DNA of 55,724 bases from the NCBI RefSeq assembly GCF_014132355.1, contig NZ_BLZO01000084.1, positions 1-55,724 on the forward strand, written 5' to 3'. Below, one piece after another: positions 15,885-26,503 of this stretch. The stretch's first letter is position 1. Every line of letters begins with the position of its first letter. This stretch comes from Okeania sp. KiyG1. Its GTDB lineage: Bacteria; Cyanobacteriota; Cyanobacteriia; Cyanobacteriales; Microcoleaceae. The notes beneath the pieces are model-generated. The model searched no databases. It had not been told where the DNA came from and saw only the letters and a list, made by a program, of their open reading frames with translations. A program made the position numbers and the translations under genes.

Positions 15885-16295
15885 TCATGGTAACACTTCA
15901 AATCCAGCTTGAAGAAAATGGTTATCTAAAGTTAAAGCTGTAACTATCTTTCTTTCTTTCATAATGATAAATGATAAACAATCAGTAAGAGAATAGGATT
16001 TGTCTTGATGCTTTTGAAAATATTGCCATCCTTGATTAAATAGACTTTTATCAATATTAATCAATTCTATATCAGGACTTTCCAATAGTTGATTACCAAC
16101 TTCAACTGCTTTATAATGAAGGTTTCTACTATTTAAGAAAGTTACTACTTCATCAAAAATATATGTTGTTGTTACTAACAAAGGCTGAGATTTGGCTAAA
16201 AAATTCCAATTTTGTAATACTTGTTGATGAGCATCTTCATTTTTTATTTCTAGAGCCAAAATATAGCTAGTATCCAAAAAATAGACTTCTCTCAT
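15885..16295 (-). CDS. vapC: VapC-type PIN-domain ribonuclease toxin
   Basis: A 136-aa PIN domain with the four acidic residues in place: D8 (FLDTS), E49 (IFDEVV), D105 (SLTDC) and D124 (TLDNHF). Such toxins cleave tRNA or rRNA in a Mg-dependent way. The start overlaps the antitoxin gene by 4 nt. It is one of the few intact genes in this TA cluster. Confidence 0.92.
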   Translation of the reverse strand: MREVYFLDTSYILALEIKNEDAHQQVLQNWNFLAKSQPLLVTTTYIFDEVVTFLNSRNLHYKAVEVGNQLLESPDIELINIDKSLFNQGWQYFQKHQDKSYSLTDCLSFIIMKERKIVTALTLDNHFLQAGFEVLP

Positions 16296-16504
16296 TGTTG
16301 ATTATACAGATAACGGTCGTGATTAATTGCGCCATCCTTTACATCACATTCCACAGGATTTTTACCTAAATCCCAAATAGAAGGTGTTTTTTTAATGCTG
16401 GTGATAATAATTTTCCCATTTTCTTGAATAATCTCAAATTCTTGGTTTTCTCCTAACAATTCTTTGGGTATTAATAACCCTTGTTCTGTTGCTGTTAATT
16501 TCAT
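16292..16504 (-). CDS. vapB: VapB/AbrB-type antitoxin
   Basis: A 70-aa protein. The N-terminal SpoVT/AbrB-like part is MKLTATEQGLLIPKELLGENQEFEIIQENGKIIIT. The C-terminal tail SIWDLGKNPVECDVKDGAINHDRYLY binds the PIN toxin in this family. It is coupled to vapC (4-nt overlap). A decayed duplicate lies at 9170-9363. Confidence 0.88.
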   Translation of the reverse strand: MKLTATEQGLLIPKELLGENQEFEIIQENGKIIITSIKKTPSIWDLGKNPVECDVKDGAINHDRYLYNQQ

Positions 16505-16571
16505 GTTTAATTACCTCAATTAATTTACAAAATTAATTCATTAAAATTACTATATTTCAAAATTGGAATAC

Positions 16572-16951
16572 TTATCTCAAATTTTCAATTTCCTGTAATA
16601 CCTCTATCAAAGAAGGAGCATTTGAGGAAATCACATTTTCTTGACTTCCATCATGTTTATGATTAGGAAAGTTGGGCAAGTTTAGCTTTTTATGATGCCT
16701 AGTATTGTCATAACGAAAAATCAAGTTTTTGGAAGCAGTCATATATTGATAGGAATACATATCACGTTCTACAGTTATTTTTACATCTACAAACTCGCGA
16801 AAGTAAAGAATTGAATTGTCTTTAAATCTAGCTTATCCCCGAATAAAACCTTGATAAGTACCTTGTTTTTGGGATTAAATGTAAAATTTTGAATTATTGA
16901 AAATGTCTGAAGAGCTTCATTAAGTAGTTGAAAATATTCTTCAATCAGCAA
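16572..16951 (-). pseudogene. TumE-family toxin, copy 2, frameshift plus stop
   Basis: Homologous to 9431-9811. From TTG at 16951: LLIEEYFQLLNEALQTFSIIQNFTFNPKNK, then a frameshift near 16857. It continues GTYQGFIRG, a TAA at 16833-16835, then ARFKDNSILYFREFVDVKITVERD, YQYMTASKNLIFRYDNTRHHKKLN and SNAPSLIEVLQEIENLR. The lesions differ from copy 1, so each copy decayed independently. Confidence 0.72.
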
Positions 16952-17230
16952 AATCAACTCCTTTATATATTTCTAATTCTTTCCTTAATCGCTCTAACAT
17001 TATTGATTCTCCAATCCATTCGTCTAATTCTAAAGTTTCTTCAAATTCATCATTTTCATATTTTTGTAGAAATTCATTTGTGGATAAATGATATTTAGCT
17101 TCAAATTCTAAGAGTCGCTTTTCTGTACGTTGAATGCTACTGGATATTAAGTTTAATTCTTTTTTACCATATCCTGAAAAAATATCTTTAATGATTCTGG
17201 ATGTTGACATTTAATTTTTAGTTCTGGCAT
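16941..17230 (-). pseudogene. TumA-like antitoxin, copy 2, frameshifted
   Basis: Starts at 17230 with MPELKIKCQHPESLKIFFQDMVKK after a GGAGGTAAA site. One base is missing in an A-run near 17160. The other frame then continues KELNLISSSIQRTEKRLLEFEAKYHLSTNEFLQKYENDEFEETLELDEWIGES. A TumE-like start overlaps its end. If a programmed slip occurred at the A-run, a full protein could still be made; simple decay is more likely. Confidence 0.7.
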
Positions 17231-17309
17231 ATTTACCTCCTATAAAAGTTATTTTATAGAACCGATCGTCAATTTAAAAATTAAAGCGATCGCCAACTGA
17301 TAACTGATT

Positions 17310-17774
17310 TTATGGTTCAATCCAACCTAGACAAGCTGCAATTAAAATATTAGCAACTGGATGATCGATAGCTTCTTTGAATGCTTCTGTTCTTCCTGAT
17401 TTTAACTTATCTAATACAATAACGTTGTTAACATTATTATTAAACTTATCAGCTTCTAAAACTAAATGTCTAAGAGCTGAAGAAGCCAAAGGAATTTTTT
17501 TAGTAGATCGGTTCATAAATCCCGTCCAGAGAAAAGAGTTGTAGTAATTAAGACCACTCAACCGTTCAAGGAAACTTGGTCCTTTTCTAAGGAGCTTAAG
17601 ACCATTTGCTCGAAGTTTACTCTTTTGTTCGATATTAAATATAGTACCAAATGTGAGACCACTACTGCTGCCAAAACCACGAATAGGAGGAGTGAGAAAT
17701 TTAACTTCTTTCCAACCCATCAGCTCTATAATAAAATCATCGCTAATAAAAAGTTGTTTTGGATCGTAAGTCAT
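17310..17774 (-). CDS. Hypothetical protein
   Basis: A 154-aa protein that I do not recognise. It has a Gly/Ser-rich stretch (PPIRGFGSSSGLTFGTIF), a basic middle (KSKLRANGLKLLRKGPSFLERL) and a helical end (RTEAFKEAIDHPVANILIAACLGWIEP). There is no signal peptide or clear membrane helix. It is isolated at the end of the TA cluster. Confidence 0.5.
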   Translation of the reverse strand: MTYDPKQLFISDDFIIELMGWKEVKFLTPPIRGFGSSSGLTFGTIFNIEQKSKLRANGLKLLRKGPSFLERLSGLNYYNSFLWTGFMNRSTKKIPLASSALRHLVLEADKFNNNVNNVIVLDKLKSGRTEAFKEAIDHPVANILIAACLGWIEP

Positions 17775-17903
17775 AAAAATCAGCCTAAAACTAATAATTT
17801 AAAAACAGTTTATACCATACCAAATAGATGCTTTTTTTTACAACTTAAAGCTGATTTATAAAACAAAGATTTAAGATACCTAGAGTTATCAGCAAGTAGT
17901 AGC

Positions 17904-18003
17904 GCGTCAAGCTTGAAATAGTGTTTTAGAAAAATCCTCCAAAGCTTAGTCATAGCAAGAATTATACTAAAAAATTTAATACACCATTTTCAGCTTGACA
18001 CGC
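17904..18003. repeat. 100-bp MITE-like element
   Basis: Imperfect terminal inverted repeats: GCGTCAAGCTTGAAATAGTG at the left, and CACCATTTTCAGCTTGACACGC-type bases at the right. There is no coding capacity. Confidence 0.7.
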
Positions 18004-18110
18004 CAGTAGGGTGGGTTACGCTGGCGCTAACCCACCAAAAAATTATAGATTTGGCGGTGCGTTACACTTTCCTGCGGAATGCGGAGCAAACGTTAACGCA
18101 CCCTACTACT
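18004..18110. repeat. Two palindromic repeats, one with a nested 21-mer
   Basis: First palindrome: AGTAGGGTGGGTTACG with CGCTAACCCACC. Second: GGTGCGTTA with TAACGCACC, whose centre holds the dispersed 21-mer (18071-18091: CCTGCGGAATGC...GAGCAAAC). A run of GACTCCT-type words follows up to the metH stop. Confidence 0.75.
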
Positions 18111-18166
18111 GACTCCTTCTTCCCTCCTGTCTCCTGACTCCTGTCTCCTGACTCCTTCTTCTCTAA

Positions 18167-21100
18167 CTACGCACTAAAATATTTCGCCACTGGATGATAA
18201 GTAATGATCGCTGTCGTAGACTGTTCTGGATAAAGTTGCTCGCTCTCATCCATATACATATCAATTCTATCTACTTGCAACAAGTCTAACTGCTTAAACT
18301 GGTCCTGCATATTCGGACAAGCGGGATAACCAAAACTATAGCGCGACCCTTGATAACGCTGTTTCAGAATATCTTTAATATTGTCTGCATCTTCTGCACC
18401 GAAACCTAACTCCCGACGAATTCGAGCGTGTAACCATTCCGCCATTGCTTCGGCAGTTTGTACCGCCATACCGTGGAAATACAAATAATCTGTATACTGA
18501 TCGGCAGCAAATAATTTCTGAGCAAACTCAGTCGCTATTTCTCCTACTGTTACAGCGTGCATCGGGAACACATCAATAATTCCGGAATCCTTGGGAGCAA
18601 AGAAGTCAGCAATACATAACCGTCGTCCTGACTTTTGTCGTGGAAATTCAAAACTGTTGACAACTGTTGTTGCTTTTCCAGTCTTATTCATTTCGTCGGA
18701 GTCATAAATGAAAAGTGTATTTCCTTCTGATTGACAAGGGAAATAACCATATATTGCTTGGGGATACAATAACTTCTCATCAACTACCCGTGACTTCCAA
18801 GTTTCTAGAATAGGATAAACTTTCTCCGCTAAGAACTCATTATATTCTTCCCGTGGTTGACCTTGGGGTTTGCGGAACTGCCATTGCCCTGCCATCAACG
18901 CTTGCAAGTCTAAATACCAGAATAATTCCTCGAATGGCATATCTTCTGGTTGTAATAACTTGGTTCCCCAGAATGGAGGAGTCGGGCGATGGATATCTAC
19001 TGCTATATCATCGGAACGTCGAGTATCTACCACGACTGGTTCAGCAGGTTTAGTTTCCTGTTTTTCCTCAGACTTAACTTCTGGAGCAGCAACCTTACCA
19101 TTACCATTACCGTTACCATTCTCTTCGGCAAACTCACCTAAGAACCCTTGAATGTCATCCCATTTCTCTCCTGCTTTTGCTGGCATCAACTTATCCATGA
19201 AATGCAAGTCGGAAAACGCATCCTTACCATAAACAACTTTACCTTTGTAGGTATTTTGACAATCTTGATGAACGAATTTAGGTGTTAGTGCAGCACCACC
19301 TAAAATCACCGGAACTGTAATACCTTCTTGGTTAAATGTTTCCAAGTTGTCTTTCATAAATGCGGTTGACTTCACCAATAAACCACTCATGGCGATGCAG
19401 TCAGCATTATGTTCTCGGTAGGCAGCAATAATATTATCAACTGGTTGTTTAATTCCTAAATTAATTACCCGATAACCGTTGTTGGAAAGAATGATATCCA
19501 CAAGATTTTTACCAATATCGTGAACGTCTCCTTTAACAGTGGCAATAACGAAAGTTCCTTTAGAATTATCCTCACCTGACTCTTCTGCTTCCATGAAAGG
19601 TTGTAGATAGGCAACTGCTGCTTTCATAGTTTGAGCAGACTGTAATACAAATGGTAATTGCATTTGCCCGGAACCGAATAATTCTCCTACTACTTTCATG
19701 CCATCTAATAAATAGACGTTGATAATATCTAACGGCGGATATGTTTCCAAAGCTTTTGCCAAAGCATCCTCTAAACCGATACGTTCCCCATCAATAATAT
19801 GTTGTTTTAAACGTTCTTCAATTGGTAAATTTTGTGTAGCAGAACGGTCTTTTTTAGTGGTTTTACCCTGGAACATTGTTGTTAACTCAGCCAGAGGATC
19901 GTAAGTACAAATATCCCCATCAAATTCCCGTTGGTCATATATTAGTTTTCGACAAACTTCTTGATGTTCTGGTTCAATTTTGGACATGGGTAAAATCTTA
20001 CTAGCACTAACAATAGAACCATCCAAACCTACTGCCATTGCTTCATGCAAAAATACCGAGTTCAAAACTTGTCTTGCTGCGGGATTTAAACCAAATGAAA
20101 TATTAGAAACCCCAAGCATTATATGACATTCTGGTAACTCTTCCCGAATCCTTTTAATAGATTCAATTGTAGCTTTTCCATTTTCCCTATCCTCTTCAAT
20201 ACCTGTAGAAACTGGCAAAGCTAAAGTATCAAAGAACAATTCACGGGCAGGAATCCCATATTCTACTGCTGCATCATAAGCTCGTTTTGCTATTTCAAAT
20301 TTCTTATCCGCCGTCCGAGCCATTCCATCCTCATCGATGGTTCCAACTACCACACCAGCACCATATTTTTTCGCCAATTCTAATACTTTAAAAAAACGAG
20401 GTTCTCCATCTTCATAGTTAGTAGAATTGAGCAAACATTTACCGCCAGCAACTTTTAAACCAGCCTCCATTTTTTCCCATTCAGTCGAGTCTAACATCAG
20501 AGGCAAATTAACATTTGTGACTAAGCGAGATGCTAATTCATGCATATCTTTAACCCCATCGCGCCCCACATAATCAACGTTAACATCGAGAATATGTGCC
20601 CCTTCTTTTACCTGAGATTTTGCCAGGGCAACTAAACCATCCCAGTCTTCATTATTTAGTAAAGTTCGACATTTTTTAGAACCACTAGCATTAAGTCTTT
20701 CCCCAACAATTAAAAAGGAGTTATCTTGTTCGTAAGTTTCGGAAGAATAGATGGAAGCTGCTGAAGGAATATAGTTATATTTTCGTTCTTTTGGTGTGAG
20801 AGTTTCAGTAATTTCAGCTAATGATTTAATATGGTCTGGACGAGTACCGCAACAACCGCCGATAACTTGCACTCCTAGGTCTTCAACGAAGTGCATTAAT
20901 GCCATTTTTAACTCTATAGGAGTTAATCTGTAGTGAGCTTGTCCGCCAATATTTTCTGGTAAACCAGCATTAGGAATACAGGAAATAACAAAAGGGGAAT
21001 TTTCTGACAAATAACGAATATGTTCCTTCATTAAATCAGGTCCCGTGGCACAGTTTAATCCCAAAATATCAATAGAATAAGGTTCTAAAATTGTCAGAGC

Positions 21101-21733
21101 AGCATTAATCTCTGAACCGACTAACATAGTGCCAAAAGCTTCCATAGTTATTGACACCATGATAGGGCGACGTTCGCCTTTTTTAGCAAAGGTTTCTTCT
21201 ATGCCATTTAATGCTGCTTTAATTTGTAAAACATCCTGACAAGTTTCTACAATAAATAAGTCTACTCCCCCATCAAAAAGACCTTCTGCTTGTTCGGCAA
21301 AACCATTTTTTAGGGTGTCAAAATCAATATGTCCGAGAGTAGGTAATTTTGTTCCTGGTCCCATTGACCCGGCAACAAATCGAGGCTTTTCTGCGGTAGA
21401 AAATTCCGCAGTAACAGACTTTGCTAATTCGGCCGCTGTTTTATTCAGTTCATAAGCTTTGTCCGCTAAATCGTATTCTGCCAAAACAATTTTTGTACCG
21501 CCAAAAGTATCAGTTTCAATCACATCGGCACCTGCTGCTAAGAACCCTCGGTGGACTGTAGCAACTGCTTCTGGTTTAGTATGGACAAGATATTCGTTAC
21601 AACCTTCGTATTCTTTACCGCCAAAGTCTTCAGCAGTCAGGTTTTGGACTTGGAGATTAGTACCCATTGCGCCATCAAAGACGATAACTGGGCGTTCTGG
21701 GCTATGGAGACGATTCAAAAATGAGCTGTTCAT
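18167..21733 (-). CDS. metH: Cobalamin-dependent methionine synthase
   Basis: A 1188-aa, full-length four-module enzyme that transfers methyl from methyltetrahydrofolate to homocysteine. The homocysteine module binds zinc through C228 (LGLNCATG) and C294-C295 ([10 protein letters not shown]). The pterin-binding module starts near [16 protein letters not shown]. The B12 module has DVHDIGKN with the cobalt-ligand His738. The C-terminal activation domain has YFPCQSEG and [12 protein letters not shown] low-complexity linker (NGNGNGNGK) precedes the activation domain. I choose [15 protein letters not shown] as the start because the upstream 22 codons are AT-rich and unlike the family. No B12 riboswitch was recognised upstream. 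Confidence 0.97.
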   Translation of the reverse strand: MNSSFLNRLHSPERPVIVFDGAMGTNLQVQNLTAEDFGGKEYEGCNEYLVHTKPEAVATVHRGFLAAGADVIETDTFGGTKIVLAEYDLADKAYELNKTAAELAKSVTAEFSTAEKPRFVAGSMGPGTKLPTLGHIDFDTLKNGFAEQAEGLFDGGVDLFIVETCQDVLQIKAALNGIEETFAKKGERRPIMVSITMEAFGTMLVGSEINAALTILEPYSIDILGLNCATGPDLMKEHIRYLSENSPFVISCIPNAGLPENIGGQAHYRLTPIELKMALMHFVEDLGVQVIGGCCGTRPDHIKSLAEITETLTPKERKYNYIPSAASIYSSETYEQDNSFLIVGERLNASGSKKCRTLLNNEDWDGLVALAKSQVKEGAHILDVNVDYVGRDGVKDMHELASRLVTNVNLPLMLDSTEWEKMEAGLKVAGGKCLLNSTNYEDGEPRFFKVLELAKKYGAGVVVGTIDEDGMARTADKKFEIAKRAYDAAVEYGIPARELFFDTLALPVSTGIEEDRENGKATIESIKRIREELPECHIMLGVSNISFGLNPAARQVLNSVFLHEAMAVGLDGSIVSASKILPMSKIEPEHQEVCRKLIYDQREFDGDICTYDPLAELTTMFQGKTTKKDRSATQNLPIEERLKQHIIDGERIGLEDALAKALETYPPLDIINVYLLDGMKVVGELFGSGQMQLPFVLQSAQTMKAAVAYLQPFMEAEESGEDNSKGTFVIATVKGDVHDIGKNLVDIILSNNGYRVINLGIKQPVDNIIAAYREHNADCIAMSGLLVKSTAFMKDNLETFNQEGITVPVILGGAALTPKFVHQDCQNTYKGKVVYGKDAFSDLHFMDKLMPAKAGEKWDDIQGFLGEFAEENGNGNGNGKVAAPEVKSEEKQETKPAEPVVVDTRRSDDIAVDIHRPTPPFWGTKLLQPEDMPFEELFWYLDLQALMAGQWQFRKPQGQPREEYNEFLAEKVYPILETWKSRVVDEKLLYPQAIYGYFPCQSEGNTLFIYDSDEMNKTGKATTVVNSFEFPRQKSGRRLCIADFFAPKDSGIIDVFPMHAVTVGEIATEFAQKLFAADQYTDYLYFHGMAVQTAEAMAEWLHARIRRELGFGAEDADNIKDILKQRYQGSRYSFGYPACPNMQDQFKQLDLLQVDRIDMYMDESEQLYPEQSTTAIITYHPVAKYFSA

Positions 21734-22254
21734 AATCGAGTGTTTGGTTTTAGATATTAATATTAATTTTATAATACTATTTTCAGAGTTTAAGAGCAAT
21801 TTCTTTTCTTTGCGATAATATGTATTAAGAGGTGCTATGGCAATTAGAACATAAATTGTCTACAGTTAAATAATAACTCAAATTAACTCAAAAAAATTGA
21901 AGTTATGACTCGGTGACTGATGACTTATATATCCTAAAATCTATCAAAATTTTATTAGTATTTATACGATAATCAGCAATAAATATAATTTAAAAAAGAG
22001 AAGGATATATCATCAACAATTATAGATTAATTAAGAATTTATTTATATGACAAAAAAATCAACTTCAGTATTTCAATCCCAATGCTTTGAGTGCATCTCA
22101 ATGCGTGAATAAAGCCAAAAAATTATCGCTTTTAGGCAACAGCTCATCTGGCAACAGGGAATATATAGAAAAATAGTATTTTTGCAAATATGAGAGGCTT
22201 TGTTGCATGAATGTTGCGATCGCAACTTCTCCCCAGAAGAGAAGTTAATTAGTG
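21734..22254. other. metH upstream region, no gene
   Basis: AT-rich. It must carry the metH promoter. I see no cobalamin-box-like element and no convincing small gene. The minus-strand frame at 22073-22291 lacks family features and overlaps the kinase remnant. Confidence 0.5.
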
Positions 22255-22917
22255 AAGAGCGAATTCTACTTTGTAGCTTTCTGGCTGACAATTCTGTATC
22301 ATAGGATGTTGAAAAAATGTTATACCCAGGGAATAAAAGTCGGTACGATAGTCAATTCCTCGGTTCATCCGTCCGGTTTGTTCTGGGGAAATGTAGGACA
22401 GAGTTCCTTCTAAGATGTTGGGGTTGATGAGTTGTTGTTGTTCAGTAGGTAGTAGACTAGAAATGCTAAAGTCGATGAGTTTGACTTGCTTGGTTTCAGG
22501 GTGAATAAGGATATTGCTTGGTTTGATATCTTTGTGGATAATCCGTTGTTGGCTGAGATAGTGGAGAACTGATGCTAGTTGGATAGCTATGTTGAGGAAG
22601 CTTATGAGGGAATAATCTGAGTGCTGTCAATAGTCCGAAAGGGCGATCGCTCCTGAGTCCGGCATCACCAAGGCGTAAGCATGACCGTAATGTTCTAAGA
22701 CTACAGGTTGAACAATAGCTGGATGTTCGAGATGGCGAGTAATGATATATTGGTTGCGGAATTGGACTAACTCGTTGAATGTTGGGTGGTGGTTGCGTAA
22801 GACTTTGATGATGACTGGTTGCCGTTGGATAGCTTGGAACGCTCGATATACCATAGTGCGGGTTCCAGCATATATTTGCTTTGTTTGTTGATAACCACCT
22901 TCTTGAAAACTAGACAA
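22255..22917 (-). pseudogene. N-terminal fragment of a HstK-type Ser/Thr kinase
   Basis: The first frame is IYAGTRTMVYRAFQAIQRQPVIIKVLR (glycine loop and Lys), up to GAIALSDY. A stop/frameshift near 22630 precedes YSLISFLNIAIQLASVLHYLSQQRIIHKDIKPSNILI, then VKLIDFSISSLL, EGTLSYISPEQTGRMNRGIDYRTDFYSLGITFF. This is the kinase domain that starts the large cyanobacterial kinase/AAA/GAF/histidine-kinase proteins. Everything after the catalytic core is missing. Confidence 0.82.
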
Positions 22918-22955
22918 AGCTAGACATTTGCCATCGGTGAGTGCAAATGATTTGA

Positions 22956-24531
22956 TTACTCACCCGTTTCAATGTGTACTTGCTGTGAAAGTTGATGTTC
23001 CGCCCACAAACTATGGGTTAGGATACCCTCAAGGGCTTTCTGACCTTGAAAAAGTTGAGTCCTCCGGATACGATGTAGTTTAATAAAACTAGCAACTCGC
23101 CTCCAATGACTCCAATCATGTTTGTTGACATCCTCTGGTCTCAACAAACACTGTGGTATTTTTTCTGATAATTTTAAGGCTCTACGGCCAATTACTAAAG
23201 CAGCAGCAGTGCCACTATTTAGACCGTATTTAGCCATGTAATTAATCATTCCAATTACGCTAGTAAAAGCTGGATTTACTTTTATTAATTCAACCCCAAA
23301 TCTTCTACAACGTGACAATATAGCTTCTCTAAACATTCCTGTAGACAATAAGACAAGCATCGCATTATAAACTTTACTTTCCTCGCCCATTTTGGATTTT
23401 TTCTTACTAAAGTCTAGAGACTCAATAGCAATAGCACATTCAAAAAATTCTGCTAAGAAAACAATTTGAGAAACAATATTTCTCATAGATGCTTGTCGTT
23501 GTCCTGTTGTTTGATTTTTCCATTTATACGGGATTTCTTCTAAATATTCAATGTTACCATCCCATTTTACATAAGCAACTGAAATTGATTCTGCATTAAA
23601 ATCAATACCTAGACAACCATTTTTTCTAGTATGAACTACTGGTATTTCTTGTACATAAGTTGAAAGATGTATATACCAATTATCCTGTTTATGTTCTCTA
23701 CGAAAAACTTGAATTGTGATTGGTTTTAAACTATTTATGGCATAATCTAAATCTGTTGCTCTATATCTGCCATTCCTATCTGAAACACTAAATTCTAACT
23801 GTATTTTCTGACCATATTTATTCTGTAATGGTCTCGGTAGTTGAACTTGTAATTGATATAACCCATCCTCTTGTAATGGGAAAACTTTGAGCATAGTTCC
23901 ACCCCCTGGCTGAGATTTTCCTACACATAAAAATCTGCCTGAGCGTTTTTTTCTCCAATCTACACCCCATTCTTCTTCGGTTTTATATCCATTTTCTGCT
24001 AAATTATGTTGAGCATTAAATAATTTCTGTGAGCCAAAACAAATATGTAAACGTTCTGTGTTTTTTAACTTCTTTAATTTTCGTTTCAGACTAGCTATTT
24101 TCTGAATTTGACTTTTTAAACCTAGCAATTGATGAAAAAATTTATTTCGGGCTTGTAGATGCGGAAAACCTTTCTTTGTTGCTAATTTTAAGGTTTTTTC
24201 TAGTTTAGTGATGAGTTTTTTTGCAGCAGTTGTTTTAGCTTGAATTTGTAACTCTAATTTAGTGATATTGTTATTCTTAGCTGTTTTTAATTGGTTTAAA
24301 CATTGAGCTGCTTCAGTAGCGATTGAGTCAGCCCATGCCCATTGGATGTTAAACTTTTTCATTACTTCGCTTTTCTAGTTCAGATTCTGATAATTTCTCT
24401 GTTTGCATCCAGTTAATAGCAGAGCGTTTCCAGGATTCATATAATGCTCCGAGTTCTTCAAATACAGGATGGTATTCAATTTTGGCTTCTATCCCTATTA
24501 AGGAACCGTGAGATTTGGCCATTACTTGCAT
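22956..24531 (-). mobile_element. TnpB-like transposon protein gene in two overlapping frames
   Basis: The N-terminal piece (24531-24349, 60 aa) ends SELEKRSNEKV. The larger piece (24362-22956, 468 aa) starts MKKFNIQWAWADS, overlapping by 14 nt at an A-rich tract (AATGAAAAAG). RuvC-like motifs are LGIDFNAESISVAY (first Asp) and CAIAIESLDFSKK (Glu). At the third position it reads LNSGTAAALVIGRR, where canonical TnpB has an Asp before NAA. No CxxC zinc finger is seen. It resembles IS605-accessory TnpB-related proteins. It could be translationally coupled, frameshifted or dead, and its loss of the third acidic residue is notable. Confidence 0.65.
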
Positions 24532-24539
24532 TGAATTAC

Positions 24540-25352
24540 TTCACTCTAAGGTTAGCAGAGCAAGTCTTTGGGTGTCAATCATATTTGTGATAGCTTTGAC
24601 ATGAACTCAAGTTTCGTGTCAGGTTCCTAATTTTTCTGCTTTAGATTGTCTCACATCCTAGACATTTTGTAGATGTTTGTCCAGGATAGTCTATATTTTT
24701 TGGTGTTAGTAAACAACAGTTAACAGGAATAGAATTTTGTCAGTGTCGTAGGCGCAAAAATTCAAAAAAACAGAAAAGCTTGCGCTATGTTGGTCTGGAA
24801 TCATTTGAAAAAAATAGCTTACATTCTAGGAAAAACTATTTATCGACTCAAACATCAATTATTATCTAAATATCTAGTATCTGAACTCAAATATCCTGCA
24901 ATTAAAATGACGGCTATTTAAGTTTTTATCAATAGAGAAATGTTTGGCGTTCGCTCTCTAAAAATTATAGCGCTCGCTCGGTTTACCAGTAACTATATAT
25001 AGTGTCTTGGTATAAGTTATCATATTTTAGTTGTTTAGGCGATAACTTCAAAAATTATAGCGTTAGCGGAGCTTTGCGGAGCGCAATCGCTCTATTTGGC
25101 ATACGCTACATATAGTGTCTTTGCGTAAGTCCTGGGTAATATTAGTTTTCAGGAAACTATTAGACATAAGAATATTTTTTCACTTAAATTGCTATCTTAA
25201 CACAGAAAAATTTTAAGATATATGATATGTATACAACTTGAGATTAAACTTCTCTGCTCAAATTATCAAAAGACTTCTCCAAAAAAAGGAGTAGGGATGT
25301 TGCATGCAACGTCTCTACGATTTATAACAAACACTTATAATAAGAAAATACT
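24540..25352. other. Intergenic with transposase remnant and repeats
   Basis: It contains a transposase C-terminus (24787-24921), the CGCTCG-rich words near 24950-24985, and a half-copy of the 89-bp MITE (25104-25135: TACGCTACATATAGTGTC, then TTTGCGTAAGTCCT). It also has a diverged 28-bp palindrome (25290-25318). The rest is featureless and AT-rich. Confidence 0.6.
24787..24921 (+). pseudogene. IS4-superfamily transposase C-terminal remnant
   Basis: Reads HLKKIAYILGKTIYRLKHQLLSKYLVSELKYPAIKMTAI, then a stop. This resembles the C-terminal tail of IS701/IS4-type transposases. The rest of the gene is absent. Confidence 0.5.
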
Positions 25353-26225
25353 ATGAAATTTTACATTGTAGATGTATTTGCTGAAACTAAATATGCTGGT
25401 AATCAACTGGCTGTATTTACAGGTTCTGAAGTTGAGAATATTTCTGATAATGAAATGTTGCAAATTGCCAGAGAGATGAACTACTCAGAAACTACTTTTA
25501 TTTTATCTTCAACACAACGAAATAATGGTTATGATGTGCGGATATTTACTCCTACTCAAGAATTACCTTTTGCGGGACACCCAACATTAGGAACTGCCTA
25601 TATTATTCAACGAGAAATTATTAAAATTTCGGTGGAACAAGTGATTTTAAATCTGGGTGTAGGACAAATTACTGTGAGTTGGAAAGGTGAAGTTTTATGG
25701 ATGGGTCAGAATATGCCTACTTTTGCTCAAAAATATCAAATTGAATCTTTAGCAGAGGTATTAAATCTAGAGGTGGGTGATATAGATATGAGGTTTCCTA
25801 TTCAGGAAGTTTCGACAGGAATGCCTTTTATAATTGTGCCTTTGAAAAGTCTTAAAGCATTGAAGAAAGCTCAAGTAAATTTGGATAAATATTATCAGTT
25901 TATTCAGACAGCAAAAGTGACAGAAATTTTAATATTTTGCCCAGAGACATACAATAGTATTAATAATTTAAGTGTGAGAATGTTTGCACCATATTTAGGA
26001 ATTACTGAAGACCCGGCAACTGGCAGTGCTAATGGTTGTTTGGCAGGATATTTAGCCGAGTATAATTATTTTGGTGAGGCAAAAATTAATATTAGGGTAG
26101 AGCAGGGATATGAAATTAATAGACCTTCTTTATTATTGTTACAAGCAGAGAAAAAACTAGAAGGAATAGAAGTATTTGTTGGCGGTAAAGTTATCATGGT
26201 GGCTCAAGGAGAATTTGTTGTTTAA
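25353..26225 (+). CDS. PhzF-family epimerase/isomerase
   Basis: A 290-aa protein with the two-lobed diaminopimelate-epimerase fold of PhzF enzymes. The N-lobe reads YIVDVFAETKYAGNQLAVF, with catalytic Glu46 in YSETTF, then FTPTQELPFAGHPTLGTAY. The C-lobe has DPATGSANGCLAGYL. Its length matches the family. Most family members lie outside phenazine pathways, and nothing here suggests phenazine synthesis. The substrate is unknown. It is a single-gene unit and no strong Shine-Dalgarno is visible. Confidence 0.93.
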   Translation: MKFYIVDVFAETKYAGNQLAVFTGSEVENISDNEMLQIAREMNYSETTFILSSTQRNNGYDVRIFTPTQELPFAGHPTLGTAYIIQREIIKISVEQVILNLGVGQITVSWKGEVLWMGQNMPTFAQKYQIESLAEVLNLEVGDIDMRFPIQEVSTGMPFIIVPLKSLKALKKAQVNLDKYYQFIQTAKVTEILIFCPETYNSINNLSVRMFAPYLGITEDPATGSANGCLAGYLAEYNYFGEAKINIRVEQGYEINRPSLLLLQAEKKLEGIEVFVGGKVIMVAQGEFVV

Positions 26226-26503
26226 ATTAAGGAAGAAGGAAGAAGGAAGAGGGAAGAAGGAAGAAGAAAGAAGTGGATGGGGAAATCCCAACAAGCTTGT
26301 CAATACCCTGTAGACGGCGGAGTATTAAACCCAAAATAAAAAGATAAATCATTTAATATTAAGTCCGGATAATTAGTAATGAAAAAACCTATCCTTTTAC
26401 ACAAGGTAAAAATGCGCTTAATAACTGTTGATCGGACCTGACAACCAAAATATTGTATCTTTTATGTAATATCATATTAAGTAGAACAGTTATAATTAAG
26501 ATC
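26226..26503. repeat. Purine-rich GAAGGAA run and intergenic
   Basis: From about 26228 to 26275 the plus strand is almost pure A/G (GGAAGAAGGAAG words). It is the complementary type of the 37470-37635 pyrimidine tract. Confidence 0.6.

Noticed and set aside
21734-22072. Cobalamin riboswitch for metH
   Set aside because: No B12-box-like sequence or plausible riboswitch fold was recognised in the metH upstream region.
22073-22291. 72-aa minus-strand gene
   Set aside because: It overlaps the truncated kinase remnant in another frame and lacks any recognised feature.
24349-24362. Programmed -1 frameshift in the TnpB-like gene
   Set aside because: The required shift is +1 (or -2), no canonical X-XXY-YYZ slippery heptamer is in phase, and an ATG start in the second frame makes coupling or decay simpler.
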